Source: Ecdyonurus torrentis (lineage: Eukaryota > Arthropoda > Insecta > Ephemeroptera > Heptageniidae). Taken from it: 64,000 nt of DNA. The DNA is taken from the NCBI GenBank assembly GCA_949318235.1, contig OX439133.1:753572-817571 (forward strand). Direction: 5' to 3'. Shown here piece by piece: positions 61,051 through 64,000 of the stretch (positions are counted from its first letter, which is position 1; each line of letters starts with the position of its first letter). Under the pieces are notes generated by a model. That model was not told the origin of the DNA, made no database searches, and worked only from the letters and a program-made list of their open reading frames with translations. The translations under genes and the position numbers were made by a program.

Positions 61051-63114
61051 TACCCGAGTAGAACGCTAAGTATGACAATTCTATGATTTTTCAATGAAAT
61101 TTCAATGAAATGTCCCATAACGATGACACAACTGCGATTTAATGAAGACAAAGTATGACAAAGTCACAAAAATAATTTTTTTAAAATGTCTAACAATGAA
61201 ATTTCGATGACAAAAAGACGACATAACGACGACATGAAATTTTTTGTTTTTACAAAAATGAAATAAGTACGACAGCAAAAAATTATTGATGAAATAACGA
61301 TGGCAGTTTTATTTTTCAAAAACCTAAATGCGACACAACGATGACAACGATTAAAATTCAATATGTATGAAATAACGATGACACGAAGAAATAATAATTT
61401 AAATTATTATTTCTTCGTGTCATCGTTATTTCATACATATTGAATTTTAATCGTTGTCATCGTTGTGTCGCATTTAGGTTTTTGAAAAATAAAACTGCCA
61501 TCGTTATTTCATCAATAATTTTTTGCTGTCATACTTATTTCATTTTTGTAAAAACAAAAAATTTCATGTCGTCGTTATGTCGTCTTTAAGTCATCGAATT
61601 TTCGGTTTTAGCTGGTAGATTGATAGAAAAATATCATTACATATATAATTAAATAATTAATCTATATTTATATAACGTGTTTGATTAAAATTACTACTGA
61701 CATAATTAGATTTTTTTCCTATGTGCAAAAATGCATGCTAAACGGTTTCGGAGTGTGTATTTTTCAATATTGTAAAAATATAAAATAATTATTTTATATT
61801 ATATTAGTTATTAGTGTAACGAAATTTAATATTTTACTAAAAATTATGCCAATCTAAATCAGCTTTAAATATAGTCAATGTGCTTATTATTAACTCTATA
61901 AGCGTAACAAAAATTGTTAAATTGATTGAATTTTTATTGTTATATATTTCTTAACACGCGTACGATAAGGCAAATTAATTGCAAGCATTAAAAGAAAATT
62001 TAAAAAAATATATTATAAATATGTTTCAAACAATTCAAAATTTAGTATTGCATAAACATATGGAAAGTAATAATTTAGTGCCAAAACTGACAATTATTAT
62101 AATCACTTATATAGCTTTTTTTTAATGCATAAAATAATGCATAAAAAGAATTATTAAATATTGCAAATACATTGTTGCGTTTAATTAATATTCAATACAA
62201 GCAATATATTTGATAAATACATATTATGATTAGAATCCTGTACAAAATCTTTGTGGTAGTGCAATGTAATATAGTAGCTTTTTCCGGTGACTCTCAGACT
62301 TGAAAAAAAAAAATTCAAAGTCAAGAATTAATACCTATTTTTTCGTTTGTTTCGGAGGTTTTGATACTTTTTAGGGCAGGTAATAAAAGTTTTAATTATT
62401 TATAAAATATGTAATTTACTACAAAAATGACGATTTATTGTGTTTTCTGACTTAGATTTGCATAAAAGTATTCACTTGATTACAAATTAATTAAGAAATC
62501 TGCAAAACATGTTTCAAGTGAGACTTAAAAAATGCTGGGTTACTGAGTTTGGAAAGCTTTTATATATAATATAATGCGAGCGACTCTACACTAAAGAAGA
62601 AAACTCCAACCCCGTATATAAAAATTCATGTTAGGCAGGTACCATTTGGTATATAGGCACTAGATTTTATTAACAGGCAGGTCTCCGAGGTGGTCGCGCG
62701 GTGTACTTTGAAAGTTTGTCGTCGATATTTCATATTTTTACATTATTAAAATTATCCTGAAAATTTTTGTCATCTTTATTTCATACATATGTCATTGAAA
62801 TTTCATCGATAAATTCTAGTAGTATAATTTTGTCGTCATTATTTCTCATTTATGTCATCGTTGTGTCATACTTATGTCATCGTTGTTTCATACTTATGTC
62901 ATCGTTGTTTCATACTTATGTCATTGAAATTTCGTCGAAAATATTTTGCTCATTTTGCTAATATTTCTATTTTTTAACTCCATATAAATAACATGGGGCT
63001 AACGATGAAATAACGATGAAATGGGACACGTTTCATCGTTATTTCATCTTTATGTCGTCTTTATTTGTCATTCTTATTTCATCGTTGTGTCATCGTTAAA
63101 ATTTTACTCGGGTA
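61051..63114. mobile_element. 2.06 kb TA-flanked element with GATGAAATAACGATGACA repeats
   Basis: Left TACCCGAGTAGAAC; right, reverse-complemented, TACCCGAGTAAAATTTTAAC. Both ends (61070-61600 and 62700-63100) are built from an approximately 15-18 bp motif GAAATAACGATGACA and its complement. The middle (61620-62690) is AT-rich with no coding frame. A large palindrome sits in the left array. Confidence 0.65.
61201..61602. repeat. Spacer-less ~400 bp palindrome
   Basis: Centre between 61400 and 61401. The arms match essentially perfectly for about 180 bp (one mismatch seen, TACGACAGC/TATGACAGC), then diverge but remain homologous. Confidence 0.93.
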
Positions 63115-63583
63115 CATACAATCATTAGCATAATTATTTATTTATAAATCGCGTTAAATTTTATTATTGGAATAAATTAATATTATTATTAGTTTTCATG
63201 TTTATTAATATGCTAATTATTAACAATTCAAAGTTATGCCAACTAATTAATTTTAATTTCTATCTGTTTTATTGGAAATTAGTTATTTTAGTCATTTTGC
63301 ATGTTTTTGTTTGTTTTTGTTTCATTTGCTCGCAAATATTCGCAAATGTCAACTTTATTCAATTATTAAATATTAAACATTTTTTATTTCTTTTAAATGC
63401 ATCAATGGATTGAAAAACTTTTTTAACTAAAAACTGTTTTTTAAGTTTTTCCAAAGGTTTTGCAAATTAAATTTCAAAATATAATAAATATAACAAAATA
63501 GTAAATAAACTAAAAATTGGTAACCAATAATTGCACCCAATTTAATTTAAAACGTAAGAAAGCTAAAATATGAGGGATGTTAC
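63115..63583. other. AT-rich spacer
   Basis: Nothing recognised. Confidence 0.6.
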
Positions 63584-63666
63584 ATACGCTATAATATTGT
63601 TGATGTGTGACGTCTACTGCTTGCGCTGGAGCTTACAAACTAACTTTGCTGTACAGCATAACATAA
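63584..63666 (+). repeat. Dispersed repeat family R, copy
   Basis: TACGCTATAATATTGTTGAT, GTGACGTCTACTGC and GAGCTTACAAACTAACTTTG match 7871-7990. Confidence 0.7.
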
Positions 63667-63694
63667 ATTGTAGCTAAATAATCCAACCAACAAA

Positions 63695-63969
63695 CACAGG
63701 GGCCAGTTGCATTGATATTTAATATTCGCCATTTTATTGCTCAGAAATACAGGCCAGCATAGGAAAAACATTATTTTTACATTTTTAATAGACTTCAAAT
63801 CTCAATCTGAGCCTTATTTCTATAGCTTCTCTAATAAGCTATAAGAATATCACAGAAATAGTCGAAATAAACATTAATTTTTGCGAGAAATTAGAGAAAA
63901 TAATGCTGGACAATGTATTAGGCAGCACAAACATGGCGACAAAGCGCAAGGATATGCATACACCCTATA
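63695..63969 (+). mobile_element. MITE family B, second copy
   Basis: AGGCCAGCATAGGAAAAAC, ATTAGGCAGCACAAACATGG and GCGACAAAGCGCAAGGATAT, ending GCATACACCCTATA. The right terminus is identical to that of family A. Confidence 0.78.
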
Positions 63970-64000
63970 CAAAGACAGAACATAGGTTGCTACAATCAAG

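Noticed and set aside
62680..62720. GAGGTGGTCGCGCGGTGTAC resembling a Pol III A box
   Set aside because: No B box within 100 bp.

Overview
The window looks like non-coding DNA from an animal nuclear genome. It is very AT-rich (about 30% GC by eye) and packed with long (CT/GA)n microsatellites, 20-50 bp poly(A)/poly(T) tracts, several kinds of miniature inverted-repeat transposon, and short tandem arrays. One 200-N block (33988-34187) is a scaffold gap. I cannot name the species. An invertebrate (tunicate, cnidarian or mollusc grade) fits the texture, but that is only an impression. No protein-coding gene, rRNA operon, CRISPR array or prokaryotic feature can be supported. The longest open frames are translations of (CT)n or tandem repeats.

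Layout. 0-3.2 kb: two hairpin MITEs, then a 1.56 kb foldback element whose arms are swarms of a GTTACCTTGC/GCAAAGTAA motif and whose core holds a tRNA-like sequence. 3-15 kb: microsatellites, two head-to-head copies of MITE family A, one family C MITE and AT-rich spacer. 15.8-16.7 kb: seven 130 bp tandem units. 17.8-24.3 kb: (GTAA)n, a 0.4 kb polypurine block, two CACTA-ended elements, a 28 bp array, two 5S-rRNA-like fragments and a near-perfect 313 bp hairpin. 24.7-30.2 kb: several family A/B MITEs, then seven units of a ~370 bp satellite-like repeat broken by insertions. 30-33.8 kb: a GC-balanced block with a weak exon candidate, a 130-155 bp array and a ~20 bp array. 34.2-44.9 kb: more A and C MITEs, a three-level nested insertion at 35.4 kb, large (CT)n blocks and a 160 bp (ATTG)n array. 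46.8-47.5 kb: eight 91 bp units. 49.8-57.1 kb: A/C MITEs, a TA-flanked hairpin MITE and a 2.1 kb TTAA-flanked element. 57.8-59 kb: a 140 bp array grown from a degenerate 30 bp motif. 59.8-63.1 kb: two TA-flanked elements with short subterminal repeats, the second containing a spacer-less 400 bp palindrome.

How the parts relate. Three end types recur: CACTR termini with TA at the edges (CACTA/EnSpm-like architecture); TTAAAGG termini (like T2/Kolobok MITEs); and TA-flanked ends starting ATAGGGTG, CCCTGCTG or CCCGAGTA. Many copies are nested. The octamer TGACGTCA (a CRE/bZIP site) occurs 28 times by eye where under one is expected, mostly carried by the MITEs. On the minus strand, three juxtaposed acceptor/donor motifs (TTTCAG|GTAAG type) near 52.07, 38.02 and 19.13 kb look like recursive splice sites. 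They raise the possibility that the window lies in a very long intron, which is inference only. I found no evidence of a new protein-based system. The notable content is transposon architecture.
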